Positions 9,394 to 19,869 of a stretch of DNA of 64,000 nucleotides are shown in pieces. The translations under genes and the position numbers were made by a program. This stretch comes from Methanosarcina sp. (lineage in GTDB: Archaea; Halobacteriota; Methanosarcinia; Methanosarcinales; Methanosarcinaceae), in contig PLUB01000073.1 in assembly GCA_003164755.1 (NCBI GenBank), forward strand, positions 1 through 64,000, in the 5' to 3' direction. The notes under the pieces were generated by a model that did no database searches, was not told where the DNA came from, and saw nothing but the letters and a program-made list of their open reading frames with translations. Every line of letters begins with the position of its first letter. The stretch's first letter is position 1.

Positions 9394-12300
9394 TTATTTC
9401 TTTGCAATTCCCATCTTCATCGCAATGCCTTCAACATCCCAATTCTTTACAAGGGCTCCTGAGATATCAATGTCACTGCCAAGATCAAAGACATCGACTC
9501 TTGCTTCTTCTGCAATCAGGCTTTCCATGGTCTCAATTAGATTTAAAATCCGTTTGTCTTCGATCCTGACAGATGCGCAAATGCTTTCGTCTATGACAAG
9601 ATCGAGTTCTTTTCGCATTTCTTGGAGCCTGCGTATGACTTCCCTTGCATATCCTTCAGCTTCTAATTCTGGAGTGAGGTTTGTGTCCACATAGACAAAG
9701 CCGGCATTTGACTCGGCACTGGCTATGCCTATAGGAAGAATTTCCTTGAAGTTTGCCATGCCAGAAGTAACTATAGCAGTTGACCCATCTTCAAGGGTTA
9801 GTTCGAACTCACCGGTCTCGAAAAAGGCTTTCTTTAGGGCAAAGCCATCGATTTTCTGGAGAGCGAAGATAACTTTCCCTGCGTCCTTTTTGAAAGTAGG
9901 ACCTATTTTTCCAGGATCTGGGATCACTTCAAGACCGAGTTCATCCCACCACTCACCCACACCTATCAGAACAATTGCCTTGGAATTTGTCTGATCCATA
10001 AGGACTGAGGACAAGTTCTTGACAGCCTTTGCTGAATCCTCACTGCAAGGAGACACTATTATTCTTGATATAGGCCATCTGAGTTTCCTCCCTTTCTTCT
10101 GGCGAGCATTTGATGCCGCTTCCACTATAGAGCGAGCTGTATCCATAGCTGCTTCAAGACCACTGTCAAGGTAAGCTTCATTGACTTTAGGCCAATCGCA
10201 CATATGAACCGATTCAAGAGCATTCGGATCTACATTCAAAATAAGGTTCTGGTGCATCTCTTCAGCCAAATAAGGCATAAAGGGAGATATCAGTTTTGTA
10301 AGAGTTGTGTAAATTTCGTAAAGCACACAGTAAGCTGCAAGTTTATCAGGGTCATCAGCTTCGATCCATGTTCTTGGCCGGATAAGCTGGATATACCAGC
10401 GAGAGAGATCTTCAATAGTAAATTCCAGGATTTCACGAACTGCTTTGTGCAACAAGTAACCTTTCATGGCTTCATCTACTGCTTTGATAACAGATTGAAC
10501 TCTTGAAAGAATCCATCTGTCTTCCTTACGGAGAGCATGTTTTATGGAATCAATGCTGACCTGCAGAGGATCAAAGTTATCAAGTGACATATATGGCAGT
10601 GGGAATCTAAAAACATTCCATAAAATATTTATTGAGCGGTGGATGGTTTCTACTTCTTCGAGATTAAACTTCAGATCTTCCCATGGAGCGCTGGAGGAAA
10701 GTACATAGGTACGAAGGGTATCAGCCCCGAATTTGTCGATAATATCCAAGGGAGAGATAACATTTCCATAGCTTTTGGACATCTTCTTTCCACCTGCGTC
10801 CAGGGTAAATCCATGCATAAGTACACTTTTGTAAGGAGCCCTTTCAAAGCCTACTATGCTTGCTCCAAGCTGGGAATAGAACCAACCGCGAGTTTGGTCG
10901 TGACCCTCAGTTATGAAATCAGCAGGCCACCATTCATCAAACTTCTCCCGAGTCTGAGGAAACTGGAGGGTTGCCCAGGAGGCAACAGCCGAATCAAACC
11001 AGACGTCAAATACATCTTCAATGCGCATTTTCTCTCCGCCGCATTCACAGGGAATGAGGACCCTATCCACGTAAGGACGGTGAAGCTCTATATCTTCGCC
11101 TATATTTGCTTTTTCCAACAATTCAGCTTTGGTTCCTATTATCTCAAGCTTTCCACATTTTCTGCACTTCCAGATCGGGATCGGGATTCCCCAGTATCGC
11201 TGCCTAGAAATGCACCAGTCCCTAGCGCCTTCTACCCAAGTTCTGAAACGTGCTGAGCCTGCCCAATCAGGATACCAGTCTACTGAATCGATTTCCTCGA
11301 GCATTTTTTCCTTTATCTCAGTAATTTTGAGGAACCATTGTTCTGTCGCGAGATAGATGATTGGGGTCTTGCAGCGCCAACAGTGCCCGTACCTATGCGT
11401 GACTGTTCCTTCTGCAAAGAGCCTGTTGCGCTCCTTTAAGTCCTTAATTACAATTGTATTTGCTTCCCTGACGTTTTTGCCCTCGTATTCCCCGGCTTCG
11501 CTTGTATAAGTACCATTTGATCCTACGGGGCAGAGAATCGGAAGGCAGTATTTCACACCAATGTTAAAGTCTTCCATACCGTGTCCTGGTGCGAGGTGCA
11601 CACAACCTGTATTTTCTATGGTTACGAAATCCGCAAGATAAATCCCGTGCTTAATCTTATTCTGGATAGGTACCAAATCCCCAACAGGACTTTCATACTC
11701 CAGTTTTGTTAGATCCTCTCCGGCCATTGTCTCAAGTACTTCATAGTCAATATACCTGCCCTGCTGGAGGACATTTTTGATCATGTCTGTAGCTGTAATG
11801 AGTGTCTCTTTCGAACCATTTTGCCTGATTGCCCTGAATTTTGAGTATTTCACATCTGGGTTCACAGCTACAGCTACATTTGCCGGAATTGTCCAGGGAG
11901 TCGTTGTCCATATAACTATGAAGGTTTCTTCACAATTTTTGATCCTGAATTTTACATAAATTGAAGGGTCTATCTGCTCGGAATATTCAACCTCTGAATC
12001 TGCAATTGCAGTCTCACAGCGAGGACACCAATTGACCGAACGCTTGCCGACATCCAGTAAGTCTTTTTCGTAGGCCTTTTTGAGTGTCCACCAGGCAGCT
12101 TCGATGTAATCGTCTTTTAAGGTCATGTAAGGATCTGTCCATTGCATCCAGACACCAAGCCTTTGGAACTGTTCAGTCATTGCCTGTTTCTGGGTAATAG
12201 CAAATTCCTTGCACTTTGCGATAAAATTTTCTACCCCAAAGGTCTCTATATCCTTCTTGGATTTGAAGCCGAGAACTCCTTCGACCTTGACCTCGATTGG

Positions 12301-12570
12301 CAGACCGTGCATATCCCAACCAGGACGCTCAAGTATGTAGCGGTTGTTCATGGAATAATAGCGAAGAATGGAATCTTTGATGATCTTGTTCCAAGCAGTT
12401 CCAAGATGTATATGCCCAGTAGTATACGGGGGACCGTCAACAAAAAAAAACTTTCTACCGGTCTTGCGGAGCTCCCTGGTTTTCAGGTACGCATCACTGT
12501 CTTCCCAGAACTGCATTACTTTTGTTTCTATCTTTTCTGCATCGTACTTGGCAATGATTTCTTTTATCAT
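9394..12570 (-). CDS. ileS: Isoleucyl-tRNA synthetase
   Basis: A full-length class I aminoacyl-tRNA synthetase (1058 residues) that charges tRNA-Ile. The HIGH-type signature is [12 protein letters not shown] (near residue 51) and the KMSKS loop is [11 protein letters not shown] (near 600). Zinc-binding cysteine pairs CPRCETA and CRKCGK are present, as is the editing domain with [16 protein letters not shown]. The long C-terminal anticodon-binding part is complete, as in the archaeal/eukaryotic type. A palindrome GGGAGACTCCC (12573-12583) lies just before the start codon and includes the likely ribosome site. Confidence 0.97.
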   Translation of the reverse strand: MIKEIIAKYDAEKIETKVMQFWEDSDAYLKTRELRKTGRKFFFVDGPPYTTGHIHLGTAWNKIIKDSILRYYSMNNRYILERPGWDMHGLPIEVKVEGVLGFKSKKDIETFGVENFIAKCKEFAITQKQAMTEQFQRLGVWMQWTDPYMTLKDDYIEAAWWTLKKAYEKDLLDVGKRSVNWCPRCETAIADSEVEYSEQIDPSIYVKFRIKNCEETFIVIWTTTPWTIPANVAVAVNPDVKYSKFRAIRQNGSKETLITATDMIKNVLQQGRYIDYEVLETMAGEDLTKLEYESPVGDLVPIQNKIKHGIYLADFVTIENTGCVHLAPGHGMEDFNIGVKYCLPILCPVGSNGTYTSEAGEYEGKNVREANTIVIKDLKERNRLFAEGTVTHRYGHCWRCKTPIIYLATEQWFLKITEIKEKMLEEIDSVDWYPDWAGSARFRTWVEGARDWCISRQRYWGIPIPIWKCRKCGKLEIIGTKAELLEKANIGEDIELHRPYVDRVLIPCECGGEKMRIEDVFDVWFDSAVASWATLQFPQTREKFDEWWPADFITEGHDQTRGWFYSQLGASIVGFERAPYKSVLMHGFTLDAGGKKMSKSYGNVISPLDIIDKFGADTLRTYVLSSSAPWEDLKFNLEEVETIHRSINILWNVFRFPLPYMSLDNFDPLQVSIDSIKHALRKEDRWILSRVQSVIKAVDEAMKGYLLHKAVREILEFTIEDLSRWYIQLIRPRTWIEADDPDKLAAYCVLYEIYTTLTKLISPFMPYLAEEMHQNLILNVDPNALESVHMCDWPKVNEAYLDSGLEAAMDTARSIVEAASNARQKKGRKLRWPISRIIVSPCSEDSAKAVKNLSSVLMDQTNSKAIVLIGVGEWWDELGLEVIPDPGKIGPTFKKDAGKVIFALQKIDGFALKKAFFETGEFELTLEDGSTAIVTSGMANFKEILPIGIASAESNAGFVYVDTNLTPELEAEGYAREVIRRLQEMRKELDLVIDESICASVRIEDKRILNLIETMESLIAEEARVDVFDLGSDIDISGALVKNWDVEGIAMKMGIAKK

Positions 12571-13481
12571 ATGGGAGTCTCCCTGATGAAAGTTAGATAA
12601 AATGGGAATTCGATAAGTTTAAGCTCTATCTTGCAATTGCTCTATAGCTACTGGTGATTAGCTACTAAAGGTGGATTACTGAATAAATCTGCTATCTACT
12701 GCATATATTCTAAATCTCAAACAAATATCTGAATAGAAAAATACCCGTATCCGATAAAACAAACTTGTCTTATAGGGAATATAATAAATCTTCCGCATAG
12801 CAATCAATTTATCTTGTAATTACTGTACATAATTTAAGCTTTGTTATAACGCGAACAGAAAAATCATTCTTTTGTTTTCTGGTCATGTCCGCAATTATTG
12901 ATCAATTCTAAAGGCACATAGAGGCATTTTTAGCATATATATAAATATAAAGGCTTCATTTTTGGAAAAGTGAAAATTATTGAGTTCCTGAACATAGTTA
13001 ATGCGAATTCTTTTCAGGATAAAACAAGTTGCAGAATTCTCAAATAACGATGATTTTTTTTTGATTCCATAAGATATTATAAAAATCTCAGTCTTTTTAT
13101 TCCCATAGCCAACTCGGATAAAGTTCTCCTTCATTTTACATACAATTTTGTAGGAGGATCAACCTCCCAGCTTTTTTGAGCTGAAGAATTAGAAGAATAA
13201 AGTTTTGGATCCCAATAGTCTAAACTGAATTTGAAACTTTTATTTTAGATCTCAAATGCAGGAATGATTACTCCTTTTTTTAGAATTGATTAATTATTCA
13301 TGAACAAGATCCAAGTCGTAAATCCCACCAAATAAATATATTATTTCTTTCTCTTATTTTTTGACCAAAGCGAAAAGTTTTAATCTTATTGACTAGTCAT
13401 GCATAAATATCTCATATGGAATCTAGCAATTTTATATGGGTTGAGTGTAATAATAGGAAGTTAATCCTAGAGGTATTATTA
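12571..13481. other. Intergenic region upstream of ileS and of the small lipoprotein
   Basis: No gene is supported. It must hold the ileS promoter (leftward) and the lipoprotein promoter (rightward). The sequence is AT-rich and I see no repeat-family copy in it. Confidence 0.5.
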
Positions 13482-13712
13482 ATGAAAAAAATGTTAAAGA
13501 TCATTGGAATGCTTATTGTTATAGCTGTTGTTGTCTTTTCAGCCGGCTGTGCCAACAAAAAGACAGAGACTACAAATACAACAAACACTACAACCACTGC
13601 AACAAATTTATCAAATGAAAGTGGATATAACAACCCAGTCGCAACTGAAGTTCCAACTGGAAACGTAACTAATGAAAGCAAGACTACTACTAACGTAACT
13701 ACTACCAAATAA
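13482..13712 (+). CDS. Small Thr/Asn-rich lipoprotein
   Basis: A 76-residue exported protein. Starting at the ATG that follows a GAGGT ribosome site by seven bases, it has a charged start (MKKMLK), a hydrophobic stretch and the lipobox FSAGC at residues 18-22, so it should be lipid-anchored on the outer face of the membrane. The mature part is almost only T, N, S and K, with many likely glycosylation sites. An upstream in-frame ATG at 13416 would bury the signal and is rejected. Just after the stop the reading continues in broken frames of similar composition, so the gene may be a shortened form of a longer one. Confidence 0.7.
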   Translation: MKKMLKIIGMLIVIAVVVFSAGCANKKTETTNTTNTTTTATNLSNESGYNNPVATEVPTGNVTNESKTTTNVTTTK

Positions 13713-14323
13713 TAACTATTCAAACCGTAACTGAATCTGCAGTTGGTTATAATTTAACTGCTGAATAAATATCGGAAGATGTAAGCGTAACTTAATAACT
13801 GAAAACTTTGCATCTGAAGATGAGGAAACCAAAGCTCAAATAAGCAGTAGAATACAGGAACCACTTAGCAGGCTCGGCAGCGTGCATATTTTTTATAAAA
13901 TCTACTATATACACCTTAATCCGACATTCTGCAGATGTATACAAATGTATTATTTTTTTTACCTATTTGCCCATTATTACATTGCAAGTTAGATTAATTT
14001 TCAAGCTACTTGCATACTGAAAAAGTAGATGGCATTCTAGTGTACATCCGCAGAATGTGTATGATCTTTTTTTGTACAACCAATAGTTCAAGTGTCAAAG
14101 GCGATGAATAATTCTTCGTTTTCGGTACATTAAAATTTAGGTCGTATCCTTTAATCATGATCAAATCTAAAAAAAGAGTATACATTCCATTTTAAAAGGA
14201 TCCAAATGTTTTTTGAAGAAAAAATTAGGTTTTACACCAAATGAAAATTGTACTGTCAAAGTAAAGTATCAAATGCCTTCATAAAAATTTGAAGACGCAG
14301 GAAACGTAGTCAGATCCTTAGTT
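13713..14323. other. Intergenic region with decayed lipoprotein tail and a repeat
   Basis: The first 100 bases translate in changing frames to more T/N/S-rich peptide, which suggests the end of a longer ancestral lipoprotein. A minus-orientation copy of repeat family 2 follows at 13924-14058. Nothing else is recognised. Confidence 0.5.
13924..14058 (-). repeat. Dispersed repeat, family 2, copy 2
   Basis: It starts ACATTCTGCAGATGTATACA and ends TGTACATCCGCAGAATGT, forming terminal inverted repeats. Read on the minus strand it follows copies 1 and 3: AGAATGCCATCTA, then AAAATTAATCTAACTT, then GGGCAAATAGGTAAA. This is the copy with the best preserved ends. Confidence 0.75.
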
Positions 14324-14854
14324 CTACAAAACATCTCCGGAAATCAATTCAAAAGATATGTTGAGCACAGACCTGGAAACCTTCTCAAAAATTGCTTCGA
14401 TATCGCACTCGAACTTTCTTGCCATAAAAAGTGCCACTATCCGGATATCCACAAGGTAAGAAAGCCTTTCCTGCATGGAGTTCATTTCAGATACAAGCTT
14501 TTGTCTATTTACTCCTGTATTTTTAGCAATGAACTCTAGGACTTGCTCAAAGGAGATATCTTCCTTGATAGGAGCGAGGTTCCCTCCAGAGTTATCCTGA
14601 CTTTCAAGAAAATTTTCTGACGGCTTAAAGGTATTAGGGAGCCTTATACCTTCAACATCGAAGGCAGGTGTAAGAGCACCTTTATTAAGGGAGAGCAGGC
14701 CTACTTCAAGAGCACGGTATTTTACTTTTGAAGCAATTTTTGGAGAAAACCATTTCAGGTCAAAAGCCAGTGTAAACTCAAAATCCTTTTCTGAAAGAAA
14801 AATTGCATTATTTTTTTTAAAAGGAATTGAAACTACAAGTCTAAGTTCTTCCAT
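14324..14854 (-). CDS. DUF2240 family protein
   Basis: The product (about 176 residues from the ATG at 14854) resembles the DUF2240 family of conserved methanogen proteins with no proven function. The N-terminal part (LRLVVSIPFKKN, then LSLNKGALTPAFDVEGIRLP) and a C-terminal helical part (FIAKNTGVNRQKLVSEMNSM) are the recognisable pieces. No catalytic motif, signal or membrane segment is visible. I chose the ATG with GGTG seven bases upstream; ATGs at 14866 and 14956 are alternatives. It stands alone on the minus strand beside serA. Confidence 0.7.
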   Translation of the reverse strand: MEELRLVVSIPFKKNNAIFLSEKDFEFTLAFDLKWFSPKIASKVKYRALEVGLLSLNKGALTPAFDVEGIRLPNTFKPSENFLESQDNSGGNLAPIKEDISFEQVLEFIAKNTGVNRQKLVSEMNSMQERLSYLVDIRIVALFMARKFECDIEAIFEKVSRSVLNISFELISGDVL

Positions 14855-14910
14855 TCTTTGCACCATTAAAAAAACTGATACTTTGAAGTAGATCGAAGTA
14901 TAACAAAACT

Positions 14911-14980
14911 TCGGTATAATAGGTTCATGATACAATGTATCCCGGTATAATATCAATTATACAGTGGATCTCGATATAAC
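14911..14980. promoter_or_regulatory. Three spaced TATA-like boxes upstream of the DUF2240 gene
   Basis: The decamers TCGGTATAAT (14911), CCGGTATAAT (14942) and TCGATATAAC (14971) recur about 30 bases apart, with a weaker GAAGTATAAC before them. They may be decayed tandem repeats or repeated binding sites in the promoter zone. Confidence 0.3.
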
Positions 14981-15183
14981 AAGCTTCTTGGATGAATTAA
15001 GGAAAATGATAGCAGCTCATGTACATAATTCTCATTTTAAGCTTATGCCGAAGCAAGATATATCTCCAAATTTATTTAGCCACAATCGATTATAAAATCA
15101 TTTTGCAAAAATTTTAATTTATTTTTGATGCTAATTTCTGCTATCACAATTGTAGAGGCCTGCTTTTCTTGTCAAGGAAAAGT

Positions 15184-16755
15184 TCAAAGTGTTACAAGTT
15201 TGGCATTGAGTATTCCAGGAATACTTCGTACTTCTTCAAGGATCGGTGCAGAGACTTCAGAGTCTACATTAAGTACCATCATGGTAAAGCCTCCGATTTC
15301 AGATCTACCAACCTGCATGCCTGATATATTAATCTCGTTTTTACCTAGAACCATGCAGCATGGTCCGATTACGTTAGGCTTATTGATGTGCTTGGCAAAA
15401 ATCATACGTCCTGCAGGGAAGATATCCATCTTGTCCTCATCAACTGAAATGATCTTTGACTCATCTCCAACAACAGTTCCAGCAACTAGTTTTGTCAGCC
15501 CACTGCTAATAAGCCTGATACTCATGGTTGAAGAGTACTCCTCAGAAGATTCTGATTTACTTTCCACGACCGCAACCTTTCTGGACTTTGCGAGGGTAGG
15601 AGCATTGACATAATTAACTCCAGAACCAAGAGCCATTTCAAGCAATCCTTTGAGAGCAGAAACAGTAAGTGGTCTGGTATCTCTTCCTGAAATTTCTCCA
15701 TTGTATGCGATTTCTACCTTTTCATAATTGCCATCTGCAAGCTGCCCTGCAATTTTGCCCATGATCTCCGAGAGCCTGATGTAAGGGGCAAGGATTGCCA
15801 TAGCTTCTGGCTTTATTGATGGAATATTGATTGCATTCTTTGCAAGTCCGCCTGTAAGGACGGATACAATTTCCTTGGCAATATCTATTGCCACGTTGAC
15901 CTGAGCTTCCTGTGTAGAGGCTCCAAGATGAGGGGTTACTATGACATTGTCAAACTGCAGGAGAGGACTGTTAAATGGAGGTTCCTCAACGAATACATCT
16001 AACGCTGCACCCCCTATTTTTCCGCCTTCAAGAGCCTTCGCTAGTGCTTCTTCATTGATGATTCCGCCGCGAGCGCAGTTGATAATCTTTACACTGGGTT
16101 TCATCAGGGCAAACTGTTCTTCATCGATAATGTTTTTGGTTTCTTTAATTAAAGGAGTATGTACCGTAATATAATCAGCTACTTTTGCGATTTCATTTAC
16201 TGTAGTAAGTTTGATCCCCAGTTCCACCGCTCTTTTTTCTGAGATAAAAGGATCGTACCCTATAAGGTTCATTTCAAGTCCTAAAGACCGTTTTGAGACT
16301 TCGGAACCAATTCTTCCAAGACCTATGATTCCCAGGGTCTTACCCTTGACCTCAATACCCGTAAATTTATTGCGCTTCCATTCCCTTGCTTTCAGGGAGG
16401 CATTTGCCTGAGGGATGTTTCTGGACATTGCCATCATCATAGCAATAGTGTGCTCTGCTGCCGAAATCATATTGCCTTCTGGAGCGTTAGTCACAATGAT
16501 GCCTTTTTTGGTAGCTGCATCCACATCAACATTGTCAACTCCGACTCCAGCCCTACCGATTACTTTCAGGTTGTCAGCAGCTTCGATAATTTTCTGAGTG
16601 ACCTGAGTTCCGCTTCGTATTACAAGGGCATCATACTGTTTAATTTTATCCACAAGCTCATCCTCTGAAAGTCCTGTATGTATATCAACAGTAAAATGTT
16701 CTTTTAAAATATCCAGTCCTTCGTTGGAAAGTGAGTCGCTGACCAATATTCTCAT
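15184..16755 (-). CDS. serA: D-3-phosphoglycerate dehydrogenase
   Basis: A 523-residue enzyme that oxidises 3-phosphoglycerate to 3-phosphohydroxypyruvate with NAD, the first step of serine synthesis. The Rossmann motif GIIGLGRIGSEV is near residue 146. The catalytic arginine lies in NCARGGIINEEAL (near 232) and the catalytic histidine in TPHLGAST (near 281). The C-terminal half holds the intervening domain and a final ACT domain (IGGFTMMVLNVD to the end), the usual serine-sensing part of the long form. Length and motifs are intact. Confidence 0.96.
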   Translation of the reverse strand: MRILVSDSLSNEGLDILKEHFTVDIHTGLSEDELVDKIKQYDALVIRSGTQVTQKIIEAADNLKVIGRAGVGVDNVDVDAATKKGIIVTNAPEGNMISAAEHTIAMMMAMSRNIPQANASLKAREWKRNKFTGIEVKGKTLGIIGLGRIGSEVSKRSLGLEMNLIGYDPFISEKRAVELGIKLTTVNEIAKVADYITVHTPLIKETKNIIDEEQFALMKPSVKIINCARGGIINEEALAKALEGGKIGGAALDVFVEEPPFNSPLLQFDNVIVTPHLGASTQEAQVNVAIDIAKEIVSVLTGGLAKNAINIPSIKPEAMAILAPYIRLSEIMGKIAGQLADGNYEKVEIAYNGEISGRDTRPLTVSALKGLLEMALGSGVNYVNAPTLAKSRKVAVVESKSESSEEYSSTMSIRLISSGLTKLVAGTVVGDESKIISVDEDKMDIFPAGRMIFAKHINKPNVIGPCCMVLGKNEINISGMQVGRSEIGGFTMMVLNVDSEVSAPILEEVRSIPGILNAKLVTL

Positions 16756-16904
16756 GTCAATTTCTCCAATAAATAAGATAAACTTGATCCATTAAATTTT
16801 AACAAAGAAATAACTCAACTTAATCACACTTAAGCATTATCACCTATATTTAAAGCAAACGCTAATCATCTCGGTATTTATCAAAGTTATTCTACACTAC
16901 ATAA

Positions 16905-17135
16905 TCAACTGATGAGTCTGATAACTCCTATTTTCGGTTCGTAACACTGACCACCCACAAGGAGAGAACGAACAACTTCATCTATAAATTGATAAGTAAT
17001 CCCATTGGAAATTGCTGTATTCACAAAAGCTGCGTAGTCAACTCCCATGTGTCCACCCATTTCTCTGAGTAGCTCAAGCACAAACTCTTTCTGACCAGCC
17101 TCGGATCCTGTATTACCCTCTGAATCAAAATCCAA
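16905..17135 (-). CDS. C-terminal winged-helix piece of the RPA-associated protein (frameshifted)
   Basis: The 76-residue frame begins with TTG inside the end of the preceding gene, in the +1 frame. It reads as a winged-helix module (FVLELLREMGGHMGVDYAAF, then FIDEVVRSLLVGGQCYEP) like those ending RPA32 and related replication proteins. Removing one base from the four-T run (AAAA on the plus strand, 17127-17130) joins it in frame to the upstream protein. It is probably the lost C-terminus of that protein rather than a separate gene. Confidence 0.55.
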   Translation of the reverse strand: MDFDSEGNTGSEAGQKEFVLELLREMGGHMGVDYAAFVNTAISNGITYQFIDEVVRSLLVGGQCYEPKIGVIRLIS

Positions 17136-17775
17136 GGGTCTGAGTACCTTCTCTGATTGAACCTCGAAGCAATCTCACAAATTCCTGAGGAGAGCGTTCC
17201 TGTTTAAGAGCAATAGAAATACCTTCTGCAAGATCTAAAGAAATCCCTCTCTCGAGCAAGTACTCCCTGATTTTTTCCCCACGATATCCGCTAGCCATAG
17301 CTTCTGAGAAAGCTTCGAGTCTCTCAATTGTTTGCTCTGCAGTATCTACAACCCACCTAATTCGGATCTTTTCGTCAACTACATTTACTTCTTCAACCCG
17401 GATAGAGACATAAAACAATCCAGATTCTGGTTCGTAAATCCGAGCTTTGCCTGTGAGGGCGATGAAAGCTGGAATTTGGACCGTCGAAAAGAAAATAGAT
17501 GCTTCAGGCTGATACTGTCCGGCATATACCGTAAAAGCTCCTGTAGGATCTACTATCCTTGCCTTCCACGTCTCATTTAGTGTGCCTACACTGTCAAGTT
17601 CCGTGATTACTCCAACAATGAATACACGGTTGAGAATAAGGCCAAGAGGGCTAATAAGCAGATTCGGGGTTTTCGAATCAGCTGCTTCAGAATCAGATAT
17701 TACTGATTTTTCAAGCTCCCTAAAAGCTTCAAATTCTCTTGCAAAAACTCTTTTTGCAACCTCTCGTTTAAGCAA
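17125..17775 (-). CDS. RPA-associated protein (COG3390 family)
   Basis: The 216-residue product belongs to the family encoded beside archaeal RPA genes (RPAP in haloarchaea). These proteins have an OB-fold and work with RPA on single-stranded DNA. The OB-fold covers about residues 45-140 (VFIVGVITELDSVG, then WKARIVDPTGAFTVYAGQY). The TTG start overlaps the rpa stop by eight bases, with GGGAG upstream, which points to coupled translation. The frame ends early; the winged-helix part lies in the next frame (see 16905-17135). It could be a true frameshift mutation, a sequence error or a two-piece form. Confidence 0.75.
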   Translation of the reverse strand: MLKREVAKRVFAREFEAFRELEKSVISDSEAADSKTPNLLISPLGLILNRVFIVGVITELDSVGTLNETWKARIVDPTGAFTVYAGQYQPEASIFFSTVQIPAFIALTGKARIYEPESGLFYVSIRVEEVNVVDEKIRIRWVVDTAEQTIERLEAFSEAMASGYRGEKIREYLLERGISLDLAEGISIALKQERSPQEFVRLLRGSIREGTQTLGF

Positions 17776-19138
17776 AGCCTACTCTCCCACTGAAAATCTG
17801 TGAATTCCTGTCCTGCTTATCTTTTTCATCCGGCCCGAGTCTGTGAAGCAATTCCATTACCCTTACCACAAGATCATCTTCAGGTACCCAGGCTTTTTCA
17901 GCTACGAACAAAATCCCATATTTGCCTTTTGAGGAATTCCCACGAACTGCAATGTAGCGGCCTGTAAGGGAATATCTGAGATCTTCGTAAACCGCATCTT
18001 TAGAGACATCCGAAAACATTAGCTTTTCGGCTTCTTCAAGGGTTTTCCCATAAATAATTTCCGAAAGTTCTCTAGGAAACATAACTGAAATGGACCCTGT
18101 TCCGTCATCAAGTATGGCCTTGATCCGCATGTCCCTTACGCCTTCTACCTTGCCATGAACCCTGCAGATTGCTTTTTGAATCGAACGACCACATTCTGGA
18201 CAGCGGGAGATAATCCCGGAGCCTGGCCGGACTGAAATCATATTTCCAGCTGTGATCACATCGAACATGACGTCTTTTGAGACTATTTCCTCGATTCTAA
18301 TAGGAGAAGGGTCTTTTCCCGCGGATTCGAAGGTGAAAGCAAGTTTTCGGGCCTCTTCCAGCTCGATAGAAGAAACTTTTGTGCTGTTAAGGATATTGAC
18401 TGAATGCATTCCCCTTAACATTCGGATATGCGCTCCCTCTATTTGGATTATACTCCCTATATCAATCCCAGGAAGCTCAATCCAGGATGTGAAAGGCAAC
18501 CTTCCGGTCTCATCTGCGAGAACACCTGATACAACTCTAGACCGATGTCCTCTGACCAACACCTCCTTGTTTGAAAGCTGAAGTACGCAGGCTACAGTCC
18601 CAACGGAAAAATCTGCAGCTCCGATATCTACCAGCTTTTTTGACTGGCTCTCGGAAAGCTTAGATCGGGGGAGAAGCGACGAGTCAGCAATTTCAGATAC
18701 AAGAGACTGTGCCCAGATAAAAAGCCTGATCTTATTCTGCCAGGTGCGTGTATAAGCGTTTTTGATAGTGATTATATCTCCTATCGAGCCTGGAAGATAT
18801 TCCCATGAAGAAAACATAACCGAACCTGTTTCATCTGCAAGGACCCCTATATACATCTTATAAGTTCCTTCCTGAGTTCCATCCTGAGGGAGGATTGTTT
18901 TTTCTCCAAGGTCCAGGATAATGCCGATAACCTCAAAATTCTCCAGGTTAGCTGAAAGATCCTTTACCTTTAGAACTTTCTTTTTCCTTCCTAATTTGCG
19001 GAGGATACTCTCTTTTGTAACATCTTGCAGCATTTGAAAAGCAAGACGTTTATTAAACTCTGCATGGAAACCAGTTTTTTCAAGATCTCCAAGTTCCTTG
19101 TTTAACTCCTCAATGTAGGATCCAATTTTTTCATCCAT
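17768..19138 (-). CDS. rpa: Replication protein A, single-stranded DNA-binding protein with zinc finger
   Basis: A 456-residue single-stranded DNA-binding protein for replication and repair. OB-folds cover about residues 60-150 (VIGIILDLGEKTIL, TGSVMFSSWEYLPGSIGD), 170-265 (TGRLPFTSWIELPGIDIG) and 330-420. Between the second and third is a zinc finger CPECGRSIQKAICRVH, a C-x2-C-x8-C-x2-H pattern known from RPA2 and RPA3 of Methanosarcina. A C-terminal tail follows. I cannot say whether this is the RPA2 or RPA3 paralogue. It overlaps its partner gene downstream. Confidence 0.9.
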   Translation of the reverse strand: MDEKIGSYIEELNKELGDLEKTGFHAEFNKRLAFQMLQDVTKESILRKLGRKKKVLKVKDLSANLENFEVIGIILDLGEKTILPQDGTQEGTYKMYIGVLADETGSVMFSSWEYLPGSIGDIITIKNAYTRTWQNKIRLFIWAQSLVSEIADSSLLPRSKLSESQSKKLVDIGAADFSVGTVACVLQLSNKEVLVRGHRSRVVSGVLADETGRLPFTSWIELPGIDIGSIIQIEGAHIRMLRGMHSVNILNSTKVSSIELEEARKLAFTFESAGKDPSPIRIEEIVSKDVMFDVITAGNMISVRPGSGIISRCPECGRSIQKAICRVHGKVEGVRDMRIKAILDDGTGSISVMFPRELSEIIYGKTLEEAEKLMFSDVSKDAVYEDLRYSLTGRYIAVRGNSSKGKYGILFVAEKAWVPEDDLVVRVMELLHRLGPDEKDKQDRNSQIFSGRVGFA

Positions 19139-19550
19139 TTTTAAGCCTCCATTCGAGACAATAATAAAATAATTCCGATTTTACAGCTTTTCGGATTTCA
19201 TGATATTTCAGGTTCGATTTCAGCTCGCTAAATACAGTCTTTTACAATAAATTAGGTTCAATAGATAATTTCAAGAAACCTCTTATTTTCAAGAGTCACT
19301 TATACACATAAGCACATGACAAAATTGAGGGTTTGTCTAAATCCTCAAGAATAACACTAATAAAGATACAGCTTTTCAGGTAAATACAAATTTCAAATTA
19401 GATATAGATATCCAAGCTCTTATAACAACAATTTTTTGCAATTGTTGAAACCTAAGGCTTTTGCAACTTATTAGATTTGGATCTGGTTGGATTTATTTTC
19501 TTTGTTTTGGGAATCATAACTGTGAGTTATAATTTTTGAAATAATATCTC
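19139..19550. other. Intergenic region upstream of rpa, with a family 1 repeat
   Basis: No gene is seen. The rpa promoter lies at the left end and a copy of repeat family 1 is at 19263-19346. Confidence 0.5.
19263..19346 (+). repeat. Dispersed palindromic repeat, family 1, copy C
   Basis: Reads AATTTCAAGAAACCTCTTAT at the left and GAGGGTTTGTCTAAATCCTC at the right, with AAGAGTCACTTATACACAT and AAGCACATGACAAAATT inside. It is in the same order as copy A. Confidence 0.7.
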
Positions 19551-19685
19551 ACTTTCTTCAGATGTACACAAGAATGCCATCTATTTTCTCAATATGACCG
19601 TATCTTAAAAATTAATATAACTTTCAAAGAATGATGGCAGGTAAATGGGCAAATAAATTGTTTATCTGTGACATCCACAGAATGT
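19551..19685 (+). repeat. Dispersed repeat, family 2, copy 3
   Basis: Starts TTCAGATGTACACAAGAATG and ends GACATCCACAGAATGT. The inner AAAAATTAATATAACTTTCAA and GGTAAATGGGCAAATAAAT match the other copies. Confidence 0.7.
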
Positions 19686-19869
19686 AGGTACGATAAATTG
19701 CAAGCTAATAGCTGCAAAGTGATAAAGAATAGGAAGATTTCGATTTATCTCTAATTTTTTTACCGCAAGTGATCCTATACAAATCTTTCCCACTAATTTC
19801 TGTAGTTGACGTCATTTTTTTCTTTTAGGATTCGTTATTCTTTGATTTTAAAGATAGCTTATGCTATCC

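Noticed and set aside
10639-11256. Open frame of 205 codons opposite ileS
   Set aside because: Antisense to a full-length ileS; a shadow of its codon use.
15125-15613. Open frame of 162 codons opposite serA
   Set aside because: It lies antisense within a clear serA gene and has no family features.
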